A stretch of 64,000 nucleotides of DNA from Mycoavidus cysteinexigens_B (GTDB lineage Bacteria; Pseudomonadota; Gammaproteobacteria; Burkholderiales; Burkholderiaceae). Of the stretch, positions 17,423 to 24,868 are shown piece by piece. A program made the translations under genes and the position numbers. Location of the stretch: the NCBI GenBank assembly GCA_031963465.1, contig JASSUG010000005.1, positions 62,001 through 126,000 on the forward strand. Direction: 5' to 3'. The notes beneath the pieces are model-generated. The model ran no database searches. It was not told where the DNA came from and was given only the letters and a program-made list of their open reading frames with translations. Every line of letters begins with the position of its first letter. Position 1 is the stretch's first letter.

Positions 17423-18784
17423 TTAACTTAAGCAGCCAATCGCTAGCAAAGCGATGATGACCACAATAACGCCCCCAATACGCGTAGAAATTTGCGCGAA
17501 TGGCATTAAAGATAGGCGATGAGCAGCAGATAAAATAGCGATATCGCCACTGCCCCCCATGCCGCTATGACAGCCCGTGACAATGGCGGCTTCAATTGGG
17601 AATAAACCGACTTTGCGGCCAACAAAAAATCCCGTCGCCATCAATGAAATGACGGTTGAAAAAACCGTCACAATAAACGGCAAGTTGAATGCGGCGGCGA
17701 GCTTTTCCCATGGAATAATTGTCATCCCAGCAGCAAATAGCAAAGGATAAATCGTGACCTTCACAAAAAATTGATATAAACCGACCGCACCTTCATGCAT
17801 AGCCGGCGAAACTAAATTCAGCAGCTTGACTAAGACCGCAATCAAAAGCATGGCGATCGGAGCTGGCCACCCAAACAATTGATGTGTGAGCACCCCAATC
17901 AAATAAAAAGAAATGGCGATGATCCCGGTAGTCGCCACATCCGTCAGCAAAGGCCTGACGTCCTCATGCGGACCTTCTGCTTTAACGATATCGTTTTTTT
18001 CTCTATCCGCTCTTAACAAATGGCCATCACCCGAAAAGCGAGGGTAATGGCGCCCCAAAAGATTCAGTGCAGCCGCCATCACGATCACGAACAAGTTGGC
18101 AAATATAATTGCCGGTAAAATTTGGGCCAATAAATCTCCCTGTGGCTGGCCAAGTATTTTTGCATAGCCAATCGATAGCGGAATCGCACCTTCGCCAAGC
18201 CCTCCAGCCATGATGGGTACAACAATAAAGAAAATAATATGAAATAAATCGAAACCAACCGCCAAGCCAACTAAAGTGCCCGTGATGGCGGCCACAATTG
18301 AGCCGATCAGTAACGGAGCGAAAATCTTTATAAATCCTTTGATCAATATCTGGCGATCCATGCTAAGCACGCTACCGACAATGACGGCGACAATAAATAG
18401 ATAAATCGGATGGTTGTTTTCCCAAAATGCGTGAATAGGATCGACGAAATCTGCCGGCAGCAACTGGTGAGCAACCAGATAAGCGGGGACAAAAGTCACA
18501 ATAATGACCGAGCCCCCAATACGACGGAAAAATGGGATTGATTGGCCAATCGCAGAGCAGGTATAACCACACACCGCCAATAAGGCAATCATTGTGCAAA
18601 TATTGTTACCCATCAACTGATGGTTTAGCACCATCGTCGCTAAACATGCCACTAGAATTAGATACACCGGCAACGGAATAATGCCAATTGATTTATGTGA
18701 CAGTGTTTTCAGGGTTTTAGAAAAGCAGCCGAGACAGCGTTTAAACGCTGATTTTCTATCGGGCATATATTGATGTTCGCTCAC
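17423..18784 (-). CDS. 2-hydroxycarboxylate transporter, CitS/CitN-type sodium symporter
   Basis: A 453-residue inner-membrane protein with about eleven or twelve hydrophobic helices. The two reentrant-loop signatures of the 2-HCT family are present: GGLGEGAIPLSIGYAKI in the N-terminal half and CHSGMGGSGDIAIL followed by AHRLSLMPFAQISTRIGG in the C-terminal half, related by the inverted repeat typical of the fold. Family members import citrate, malate or related 2-hydroxycarboxylates with sodium. With the CitE-like lyase directly downstream it forms a likely two-gene operon for use of a host- or medium-derived hydroxy acid. The exact substrate is not determined by these motifs. Confidence 0.9.
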   Translation of the reverse strand: MSEHQYMPDRKSAFKRCLGCFSKTLKTLSHKSIGIIPLPVYLILVACLATMVLNHQLMGNNICTMIALLAVCGYTCSAIGQSIPFFRRIGGSVIIVTFVPAYLVAHQLLPADFVDPIHAFWENNHPIYLFIVAVIVGSVLSMDRQILIKGFIKIFAPLLIGSIVAAITGTLVGLAVGFDLFHIIFFIVVPIMAGGLGEGAIPLSIGYAKILGQPQGDLLAQILPAIIFANLFVIVMAAALNLLGRHYPRFSGDGHLLRADREKNDIVKAEGPHEDVRPLLTDVATTGIIAISFYLIGVLTHQLFGWPAPIAMLLIAVLVKLLNLVSPAMHEGAVGLYQFFVKVTIYPLLFAAGMTIIPWEKLAAAFNLPFIVTVFSTVISLMATGFFVGRKVGLFPIEAAIVTGCHSGMGGSGDIAILSAAHRLSLMPFAQISTRIGGVIVVIIALLAIGCLS

Positions 18785-18924
18785 GGGCCAATCTCCATTC
18801 TTTTAGAGGCTGCAAAAAATAGTGCCTAGACATCAGCCTCTTCGGTTTGTGATTTCAAAAGAACCTTTACTGGCGGCCAGATAGCGTTGTAGCCACTCTT
18901 TTTCATGCCGCGCAGAAGAAAAAT

Positions 18925-18993
18925 AACTCAATTGAGAGATAATGTAAACTATTTTAGTTAAATATCGCACAATAAGTTTAGCTCAGAGGAAAT
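18925..18993 (+). promoter_or_regulatory. Promoter/operator region of the first duplicated HTH gene
   Basis: Contains AACTCAATT at 18925 (part of the palindrome CTCAATTGAG), then TAAACTATTTT at 18945-18955, then AGAGGA just before the start codon. The 49 bases from TAAACTATTTT to the ATG are the same length in the paralogous gene (19804-19852) and the same element opens both, so this is a duplicated promoter region. Confidence 0.5.
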
Positions 18994-19431
18994 ATGATGC
19001 GGCAGAATCGCTTTATGCCATCCGATCAAGAAAGAAGCGCCTTTTCAGAACGTTTGCGGCTTGCGTTAAAGCGCGGCCATAAACCTGTTAAAGGGGCGAC
19101 AGATTTAGCCCGCCTGTTCAATTTGCAACATGACGGTACCGGTGTTTCGGTGCAGACTACGCATAAATGGTTAAGCGGCCGCGCAATTCCAACTACGGAA
19201 AAGATCAAGACACTAGCCGAATGGCTCGGTGTGAGTGAGCATTGGTTACATTATGGCCCCCCTCCCGATCCAAGTCTTTCAAAAACCAAAGAGACCAAAC
19301 TCCAGCACGCTAAGTATCCAACCTCTCCTGAAACCATTGAACTGGCTAAAAAGATTGAGGCATTGCCCGAACATCAAAAATATTTGGTAGAAGAACTGAT
19401 CACTCAGTTTTATGGACAAGGGCCAGATTGA
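18994..19431 (+). CDS. HTH DNA-binding protein, copy 1 of a tandem pair
   Basis: A 145-residue protein. Residues 15-80 form a lambda-repressor-like helix-turn-helix (FSERLRLALKRG..., GVSVQTTHKWLSGRAIPTTEKIKTLAEWLGVSEHWLHYG), in which the recognition region VQTTHKWLSGRAIP is clear. The C-terminal 55 residues (SPETIELAKKIEALPEHQKYLVEELITQFYG) look like an oligomerisation helix pair. The organisation is that of short phage- or plasmid-type regulators. Two consecutive ATGs (18994, 18997) follow AGAGGA. It is collinear with the protein at 19853-20293 except for one residue insertion, so the two arose by tandem duplication. Targets are unknown. It is divergent from the transporter gene, whose promoter must lie in the shared 209-base gap. 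Confidence 0.85.
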   Translation: MMRQNRFMPSDQERSAFSERLRLALKRGHKPVKGATDLARLFNLQHDGTGVSVQTTHKWLSGRAIPTTEKIKTLAEWLGVSEHWLHYGPPPDPSLSKTKETKLQHAKYPTSPETIELAKKIEALPEHQKYLVEELITQFYGQGPD

Positions 19432-19720
19432 CCTGGTGAGCGATGCAGTCATACTGCTAGCAGCAGGAATCCACGACAGCGACTCGGCGTCTGGCTCAAT
19501 GCCAGCGCCAAGCGCCATACGAATATCCAGCCTCTAGGCGGGGCGGATGTCAAATCCTCACCAACCTGAAGGCTAGCACTTCCTACAGAGGTTAGCCCAG
19601 CATTTCCCTCAAAACTGCACGGCACACAGGCAAACCTGGTGTGCCTCTGCCGACTGTCTTTCGGGAGGCTGTGCGTGCATTCAGGTCAGCCTTTTAGAAC
19701 TTTCTCCCTACAAGCAAATT
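19432..19720. other. Non-coding spacer between the duplicated HTH genes
   Basis: Together with 19721-19852 this is a 421-base gap. I see no convincing gene in it. It contains an inverted repeat at 19621-19645 (GGCACACAGG, loop CAAA, CCTGGTGTGCC, with one bulged G) and short unrelated GC-rich segments. The hairpin has no T-run. The stretch may be the remains of the unit that was duplicated or of an inserted element, but no terminal repeats or transposase remnant were recognised. Confidence 0.4.
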
Positions 19721-19852
19721 AACTCAATAGGATGCGCTGGATCATATGTTTTTAGCTCAATAAGGGACTCATTCTAAAAAAATAGCTCAATAAAGCAAAA
19801 CTCTAAACTATTTTGGGTATATATAGCATTAAGGGTTGAACCATGGGGAAAT
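19721..19852 (+). promoter_or_regulatory. Promoter region of the second HTH gene with three A(A/G)CTCAATA repeats
   Basis: The 9-base word A(A/G)CTCAATA occurs at 19721, 19754 and 19784, spaced 33 and 30 bases, about three helical turns each. TAAACTATTTT follows at 19804-19814, with TATATA downstream as a possible -10 element, and the start codon comes 39 bases after the motif, exactly as in copy 1. The repeats are good candidate binding sites for one of the paired HTH proteins. Confidence 0.5.
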
Positions 19853-20293
19853 ATGATACGGCAGAATTCCCCCATGCCATCTAATCAAGAAAGATCAGCC
19901 TTCTCAGAGCGTTTGCGGCTTGCATTAAAGCGAGGCCCCAAACCCGTTAAGGGCGCAACAGACCTAGCGCGCCTTTTTAACCTACAACATCGTGACGGTG
20001 CCGGCGTTTCGGTGCAGACCACGCACAAATGGTTAACCGGCCGCGCCATTCCAACCGCGGATAAAATCAAAACACTCGCCGAATGGCTTGGTGTTGGAGA
20101 GCATTGGCTGCATTACGGACCGCCACCTGATCCAGCGCTGCTAAAAGCTAAAGAGGTCAAGCTTAAACAAGCTAAGTATCCGCCTTCGCCGGAAACCGTT
20201 ACGCTTGCCAAGAAGATTGAAGCACTGCCTGAGCATCAGAGATATTTGGTGGAAGAGCTCATTACGCAGTTCTACGGGAAAGTACCCGAATAA
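19853..20293 (+). CDS. HTH DNA-binding protein, copy 2 of a tandem pair
   Basis: A 146-residue paralogue of the protein at 18994-19431, alike along the whole length: FSERLRLALKRGPKPVKGATDLARLFNLQ, then TTHKWLTGRAIPTADKIKTLAEWLGVGEHWLHYG and SPETVTLAKKIEALPEHQRYLVEELITQFYG. One residue is inserted after the NLQH segment. Most differences are conservative and the recognition helix region is unchanged, so both proteins may bind the same sites. The DNA upstream of the start is also related. A strong bidirectional terminator follows 15 bases after the stop. Function as a repressor or activator is not known. Confidence 0.85.
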   Translation: MIRQNSPMPSNQERSAFSERLRLALKRGPKPVKGATDLARLFNLQHRDGAGVSVQTTHKWLTGRAIPTADKIKTLAEWLGVGEHWLHYGPPPDPALLKAKEVKLKQAKYPPSPETVTLAKKIEALPEHQRYLVEELITQFYGKVPE

Positions 20294-20308
20294 TCCCACT
20301 CTCTTAGC

Positions 20309-20345
20309 AAAAAAAATGCCCTTCAGACTGAAGGGCATTTTTTTT
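20309..20345. terminator. Bidirectional intrinsic terminator between HTH copy 2 and yidC
   Basis: An A-run, then ATGCCCTTCAG (20316-20326), one A, CTGAAGGGCAT (20328-20338) and a T-run. The perfect stem with A and T tracts on either side can terminate transcription from both the plus-strand HTH gene and the minus-strand rpmH-rnpA-yidD-yidC operon. Confidence 0.92.
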
Positions 20346-20386
20346 GGTCAGAAGGGCCCCTAAGTTGGGGCTCAATCCTTTTCTAA

Positions 20387-22015
20387 CTAATTACGTACAA
20401 TCCGTCTCGTGATATACCATTGCTGCAATATAGACAGCAGATTATTCACTACGTAATAGAGAACTAAGCCAGCGGGAAAGAAGAAGAACATAACCGAAAA
20501 TGCCAGCGGCATAAACATCATCATCTTGGCCTGAAGCGGATCCGGCGGCGTTGGGTTTAAGCGCGTTTGCACAAACATTGAAAGCGCCATCAGAATTGGC
20601 AAGATGAAATAAGGATCTTGCTGTGACAAGTCATGAATCCAGCCGATCCAAGGCGCACCACGCATTTCTACTGACGACAGCAATACCCAATACAGCGAAA
20701 TAAACACGGGAATTTGGATGACTACCGGCAAACACCCACCCAATGGATTTATTTTCTCTGTTTTATAAAGCTCCATTAACGCAGCATTCATCTTCTGCGG
20801 ATCGCCTTTATAACGCTCTCGTAAGGCTTGCATACGTGGCGTAATCTCTTTCATACGGGCCATTGAGCGATAGCTGGCGGCCGACAATGGAAAGAATACG
20901 GCCTTAATCAGTAAGGTTAATGCAACAATTGACCAGCCCCAATTGCCCAACAAGCTATGTATTTTGTCGAGCAGCCAGAACAATGGCTTGGCAATAATCG
21001 TCACCCAACCATAATCTTTCACCAACTCAAGACCCGGTGCAATCGTTTCAAGCATGCGCTCTTCTTCAGGGCCCGCAAAAAGACGTGCCTGCACTTGGAC
21101 CGCTTGCCCCGGCATCAGGGTTTGCACAGCTTGTTTAGCCCCTACGCGATACAGTGATGAATCCAGTTTATTGACGTAAATATCTCGCGCCACGCCTTGC
21201 TGCAACAGCCATGCCGATGCAAAATGATGCTGCACCATGGCGATCCAGCCATTATCGGCTTGTCTGGCATAGTCCGCTTTATTTTTATCAATATCGCTAA
21301 AGCCGACTTTCTGGAAATTTTGCTGTGAGGTATACACCACCGGCCCGATATAGGTATGGGAGAACCGTGGCGTTTCAACAGGCGTGCTATCACGCACTAA
21401 CTCCATATAGAGTACTGGCTGCACCGGCGCTGAACTGGCGTTGATGATGTCGTGCTGGACATCGATCACGTAACTGCCACGTGTAAAAGTGTAACGCTTG
21501 ACAAGCTTGACACCATTTTTCACGGGAGATTCAAATTGAACCTCAAGCGTATTTGCATTACCCGCTAATTCACGAGGGCCAGACTGGACGCTAAAGAGAT
21601 CATTATGGTTAGGAAAATCGCCGCCAATTAGGCCCGTACGGGCTAAATAAACATGCGTGGGCGTCTCATCAAAAAGCGCAACGTATTGGTTAGCTTGCTG
21701 GCTATCTGTTTGCTGAGTCAACGCTAATTTAGATAGCGTACCGCCTTGTGTACTGATGTCCGCTTCGTACACATCCGTTTTAATATGGATCTTTTGGCTA
21801 TTTGCTACCCCTTGGGCCGCCGGCACCGTTGCTGCGCTAAGCGATGAGGACGCCGCAGGCGGTGCCTCAGAAGAAGCCACCTTAGCCACTGTATGAACAG
21901 GCGCCGGGTCAGGGAAAAACCTCGCGGGACGCCCATTGTAACGCTGCCAGTTATCAAACAGCATCACCAGCGAAATCACTAAAACAATCCACAAAATGTT
22001 GCGTTTAATATCCAT
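20387..22015 (-). CDS. yidC: Membrane protein insertase YidC
   Basis: A 542-residue inner-membrane insertase starting at MDIKRNILWIVLVISLVMLF (first transmembrane helix), the usual YidC N-terminus; upstream codons to 22051 in the same frame are discounted. A large periplasmic beta-sandwich domain follows (about residues 60-340), then the conserved hydrophobic core: WGWSIVALTLLIKAVFFPLS with the functional Arg region RSMARMKEITPRMQALRERY, GGCLPVVIQIPVFISLYWVL, and the last helices ending in FFFPAGLVLYYVVNNLLSILQQ. It inserts membrane proteins alone or with Sec. Its start overlaps the end of yidD by 11 bases. Confidence 0.97.
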   Translation of the reverse strand: MDIKRNILWIVLVISLVMLFDNWQRYNGRPARFFPDPAPVHTVAKVASSEAPPAASSSLSAATVPAAQGVANSQKIHIKTDVYEADISTQGGTLSKLALTQQTDSQQANQYVALFDETPTHVYLARTGLIGGDFPNHNDLFSVQSGPRELAGNANTLEVQFESPVKNGVKLVKRYTFTRGSYVIDVQHDIINASSAPVQPVLYMELVRDSTPVETPRFSHTYIGPVVYTSQQNFQKVGFSDIDKNKADYARQADNGWIAMVQHHFASAWLLQQGVARDIYVNKLDSSLYRVGAKQAVQTLMPGQAVQVQARLFAGPEEERMLETIAPGLELVKDYGWVTIIAKPLFWLLDKIHSLLGNWGWSIVALTLLIKAVFFPLSAASYRSMARMKEITPRMQALRERYKGDPQKMNAALMELYKTEKINPLGGCLPVVIQIPVFISLYWVLLSSVEMRGAPWIGWIHDLSQQDPYFILPILMALSMFVQTRLNPTPPDPLQAKMMMFMPLAFSVMFFFFPAGLVLYYVVNNLLSILQQWYITRRIVRN

Positions 22016-22298
22016 TTGATTTTGTCTCATCTTGATACTGGGTGACGGCATCAGCGCCTGAAAGATTAAGCCGGGGCAGCGGATCTATACCGCCGGTGGC
22101 AAACGGATGGCAGCGACACACTCTTTTGAGGGCAAGATAACTGCCGCGCGCCGCACCATAATACTGGATGGCCTCACGGGCATACTCTGAGCAAGACGGC
22201 ATAAAACGGCAACGATTGCCAAGATACGGGCTAAGCACAAATTTATAGCCGCGTAGCAACGCCAGCAGCACGCTTTGCATAAAAGTCGCAAACCTCAT
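22005..22298 (-). CDS. yidD: Membrane protein insertion efficiency factor YidD
   Basis: A 97-residue protein with the family pattern RGYKFVLSPYLGNRCRFMPSCSEYAREAI and the later CRCHPFATGGIDPLP, including the conserved cysteines. YidD proteins sit at the inner face of the membrane and help YidC-dependent insertion. It overlaps rnpA by 4 bases upstream and yidC downstream, so the three are translationally coupled. Confidence 0.95.
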   Translation of the reverse strand: MRFATFMQSVLLALLRGYKFVLSPYLGNRCRFMPSCSEYAREAIQYYGAARGSYLALKRVCRCHPFATGGIDPLPRLNLSGADAVTQYQDETKSNGY

Positions 22299-22690
22299 GT
22301 CGAGCGCTTAATATGGTGACGCATAGCATCGATTAATAACGCTTCAAGCTCTTTATTGCAAACCGCCTTAAAAGCCGTGGATGATGCACTTGACCACGTT
22401 TTTCGGTCCACCTTAGTACGCAATCTAAGCAAAATATCCCAACCGCAAAACTCAGAACGCTTGAGGCGGAATATTTCGCGGGCAACGCGTCTAATGAGAT
22501 TGCGACTGACCGCACGCGGCGCATACTTGCGCCCAATCACCAAGCCAAGCCGTGCTGCTTGGCCCGTGTGCCGTCCATACAATACAAAATGCTCGCTGCG
22601 TCCCCAAGGACGCACGCGAAAAACCGATGAAAATTCATCTGGCTTTAAAAGCTTGGCGGCTTTTGGAAAGCCAGTGTCGGCGGCCTGCAA
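22295..22690 (-). CDS. rnpA: Ribonuclease P protein component
   Basis: A 131-residue basic protein with the RnpA signature RAVSRNLIRRVAREIFRLKR and the N-terminal KAAKLLKPDEFSSVF. It binds RNase P RNA and assists 5' maturation of tRNA. The codon at 22690 is TTG; in frame upstream there is no ATG or GTG before a stop, so TTG is the probable initiator. It follows rpmH by 34 bases and overlaps yidD by 4. Confidence 0.95.
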   Translation of the reverse strand: MQAADTGFPKAAKLLKPDEFSSVFRVRPWGRSEHFVLYGRHTGQAARLGLVIGRKYAPRAVSRNLIRRVAREIFRLKRSEFCGWDILLRLRTKVDRKTWSSASSTAFKAVCNKELEALLIDAMRHHIKRST

Positions 22691-22724
22691 TGAAATAACG
22701 AAAGGCGTATTAAACGCTCACGCG

Positions 22725-22859
22725 TTAAACTGCTAGACGCTTGCGGCCTTTTGCACGGCGTGCGTTAAGGACTTTACGCCCGCCTACAGTTTTCATCCGG
22801 ACGCGAAAACCGTGAGTCCTTTTACGACGTGTGACAGAAGGCTGATAAGTACGTTTCAT
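22725..22859 (-). CDS. rpmH: 50S ribosomal protein L34
   Basis: A 44-residue reading frame from the ATG complementary to 22857-22859 to TAA at 22725-22727, reading MKRTYQPSVTRRKRTHGFRV at the start and GRKRLAV at the end. This is a complete, typical L34. It is the first gene of the rpmH-rnpA-yidD-yidC operon, pointing away from dnaA. Confidence 0.97.
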   Translation of the reverse strand: MKRTYQPSVTRRKRTHGFRVRMKTVGGRKVLNARRAKGRKRLAV

Positions 22860-23285
22860 GATTAATGCTCTCACAAGCTCCGTCCGTTAAGACGAAGTGT
22901 TGGTAATTTTCTTGCTTATTTGGACAAGCCGTTAGTTGCTTCAAGGAGCATCGACTTAATCCACCAGAATTTTTCGCCAAATTTTTGCGCGAACCCTCTA
23001 TTTAATCGTTTTTTCTATTGATAGTCAATAGCTTAGCCCGCGCATGGCACATTACAAGCCCGCCACCAAGTGCAGCCTAGTCCTGTGGATAAGTGACCCG
23101 CCCGACGGTTTTTGGCGGTAAAATCTCACTTCCTTTGGCATTCCATATTTATTTAAATAGGGTTGCCTCCACATGCCAAGCCGCTTGTCTCGGCTCTTTT
23201 TATTTTTTTTGTTACGCGCTGTTATACGTCTTTTTCGCTATATTTGTGCCGCGACGACCCTATTTAGCCTGCGCCTCGATTTAAT
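22860..23285. other. rpmH-dnaA intergenic region, candidate origin of replication
   Basis: A 426-base gap between the divergent rpmH and dnaA genes, the usual oriC site in many Gram-negative bacteria. TGTGGATAA at 23084-23092 is a perfect DnaA box on the minus strand. T- and A-rich stretches (23003-23031, 23140-23160, 23197-23212) could serve for unwinding. CTATTGA-TAG-TCAATAG (23015-23031) is a perfect inverted repeat. I found only one perfect DnaA box, fewer than in well-studied origins, so weaker boxes or a neighbouring site may contribute. The promoters of dnaA and of the rpmH operon must also lie here. Confidence 0.55.
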
Positions 23286-24761
23286 ATGAATGATTTTTGG
23301 CAACAATGCTCCACTTTGTTGGAGCAAGAGCTTCCCTCCCAGCAATATCAGACGTGGATCAAACCACTCTCTTTGCTCGAATTTGATATTGAGGCAAGTA
23401 CTCTGCATATTGCCGCACCAAACCGCTTTAAGCTCGATTGGGTAAAAAGCCAATTTTCTAGCCGTATCGCCGATCTGGCGCGAGATTTTTGTTGTAAACC
23501 AATCGCGGTACATTTTGTGCTTGACCCCAAAGTCGCACGCCGGACAAACGGAGCAACCATGGCCGGCGCCGTTGACTCCGCTCCGGTTCATCAGACAGTT
23601 GTCGCAGACCTTACCGCCCAGATGACCTCACTTAACCCGACTACAAGTGAGGCACCTATCGGCCAACAGAAAAACAGCGCAGCAGGATCCGGATGGTCAG
23701 GTTCACCGCTTACCAATCAAGAGAGCAGCGGTGCGCCAGAGCGCTCAAAATTGAATCCCATGCTCACCTTTGAAAACTTTGTCACAGGCAAAGCCAATCA
23801 ACTCGCGCGAGCCGCCGCCATTCAAGTTGCCGATAATCCTGCGGTTTCATACAATCCGCTTTTTCTATATGGCGGTGTAGGTCTGGGCAAAACACATTTG
23901 ATTCATGCAATTGGCAACCAACTTAGACAGCAAAAAGTGGGCGCGCGGATTCGCTACATTCATGCGGAGCAATATGTATCAGATGTTGTAAAGGCTTATC
24001 AGCGTAAAGCCTTCGATGAATTTAAGCGGTATTATCACTCGCTCGATCTTTTGCTAATCGATGATATTCAATTCTTTTCCGGCAAATCGCGCACCCAGGA
24101 AGAGTTTTTCTATGCTTTCGAAGCGCTGGTTGCCAATAAAGCACAGGTCATTATCACCAGCGATACCTATCCCAAAGAAATCTCCGGCATAGACGACCGG
24201 CTCATTTCACGCTTTGACTCCGGCTTAACCGTGGCCGTTGAGCCGCCTGAGCTGGAGATGCGCGTGGCTATTTTGCTGCGCAAGGCGCATTCGGAAGGTG
24301 TTGATTTGTCAGAGGATGTCGCGTTTTTCGTGGCTAAACATTTACGCTCAAATGTGCGTGAACTCGAAGGTGCCCTACGCAAGATTCTGGCCTATTCAAA
24401 ATTTCATGGCCGCGAAATTACCATCGAGTTGACTAAAGAAGCACTCAAGGATTTGCTCACCGTGCAAAATCGGCAAATCTCCGTCGACAATATCCAGAAG
24501 ACTGTCGCTGACCGTTATGGCATAAAAATAGCGGACATGTATTCAAAAAAACGTCCGGCAGATATTGCCCGCGCGCGCCAAATTGCGATGTATCTGGCCA
24601 AAGAGCTCACGCAAAAGAGTCTGCCCGAAATTGGCGAACTCTTTGGGGGGCGCGATCACACCACGGTTTTGCACGCAGTGCGCAAAATTGCGGATGTCCG
24701 CAGCAAAGATGCGCTGCTCAACCGTGAACTGCATGTATTAGAACAAACCCTGAAAGGTTGA
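23286..24761 (+). CDS. dnaA: Chromosomal replication initiator protein DnaA
   Basis: A 491-residue protein with the four DnaA domains. Domain I covers about the first 90 residues (WQQCSTLLEQELPSQQYQTW). Domain II is a low-complexity linker to about residue 155. Domain III is the AAA+ ATPase with Walker A GGVGLGKTHLIHAIG from residue 196, Walker B LLLIDDIQFF and the arginine-finger region ISRFDSGLTV. Domain IV ends with the DNA-binding signature GRDHTTVLHAVRKI. It initiates replication by binding DnaA boxes and opening the origin. No Shine-Dalgarno is obvious before the ATG. It starts the dnaA-dnaN-gyrB run. Confidence 0.98.
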   Translation: MNDFWQQCSTLLEQELPSQQYQTWIKPLSLLEFDIEASTLHIAAPNRFKLDWVKSQFSSRIADLARDFCCKPIAVHFVLDPKVARRTNGATMAGAVDSAPVHQTVVADLTAQMTSLNPTTSEAPIGQQKNSAAGSGWSGSPLTNQESSGAPERSKLNPMLTFENFVTGKANQLARAAAIQVADNPAVSYNPLFLYGGVGLGKTHLIHAIGNQLRQQKVGARIRYIHAEQYVSDVVKAYQRKAFDEFKRYYHSLDLLLIDDIQFFSGKSRTQEEFFYAFEALVANKAQVIITSDTYPKEISGIDDRLISRFDSGLTVAVEPPELEMRVAILLRKAHSEGVDLSEDVAFFVAKHLRSNVRELEGALRKILAYSKFHGREITIELTKEALKDLLTVQNRQISVDNIQKTVADRYGIKIADMYSKKRPADIARARQIAMYLAKELTQKSLPEIGELFGGRDHTTVLHAVRKIADVRSKDALLNRELHVLEQTLKG

Positions 24762-24817
24762 TTTTTCAGGCACAATATAGGTTTTTCTCTGCCCATTTTA
24801 GGTAGAACATTATATTA

Positions 24818-24840
24818 GCGCTTCCCCTTAAGCGAAGCGC
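24818..24840. promoter_or_regulatory. Inverted repeat in the dnaA-dnaN gap
   Basis: GCGCTTC at 24818-24824 pairs with GAAGCGC at 24834-24840. It sits 28 bases before the dnaN start codon in a 107-base gap, so it would form a hairpin in a dnaA-dnaN transcript leader. It could attenuate readthrough or influence dnaN translation; no T-run follows. Confidence 0.35.
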
Positions 24841-24868
24841 AACCCGTTCAAGCTAAAGAAGGATATGT

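Noticed and set aside
22356..22736. 126-codon plus-strand frame across rnpA
   Set aside because: Antisense to rnpA and reaching into rpmH; no recognisable protein.
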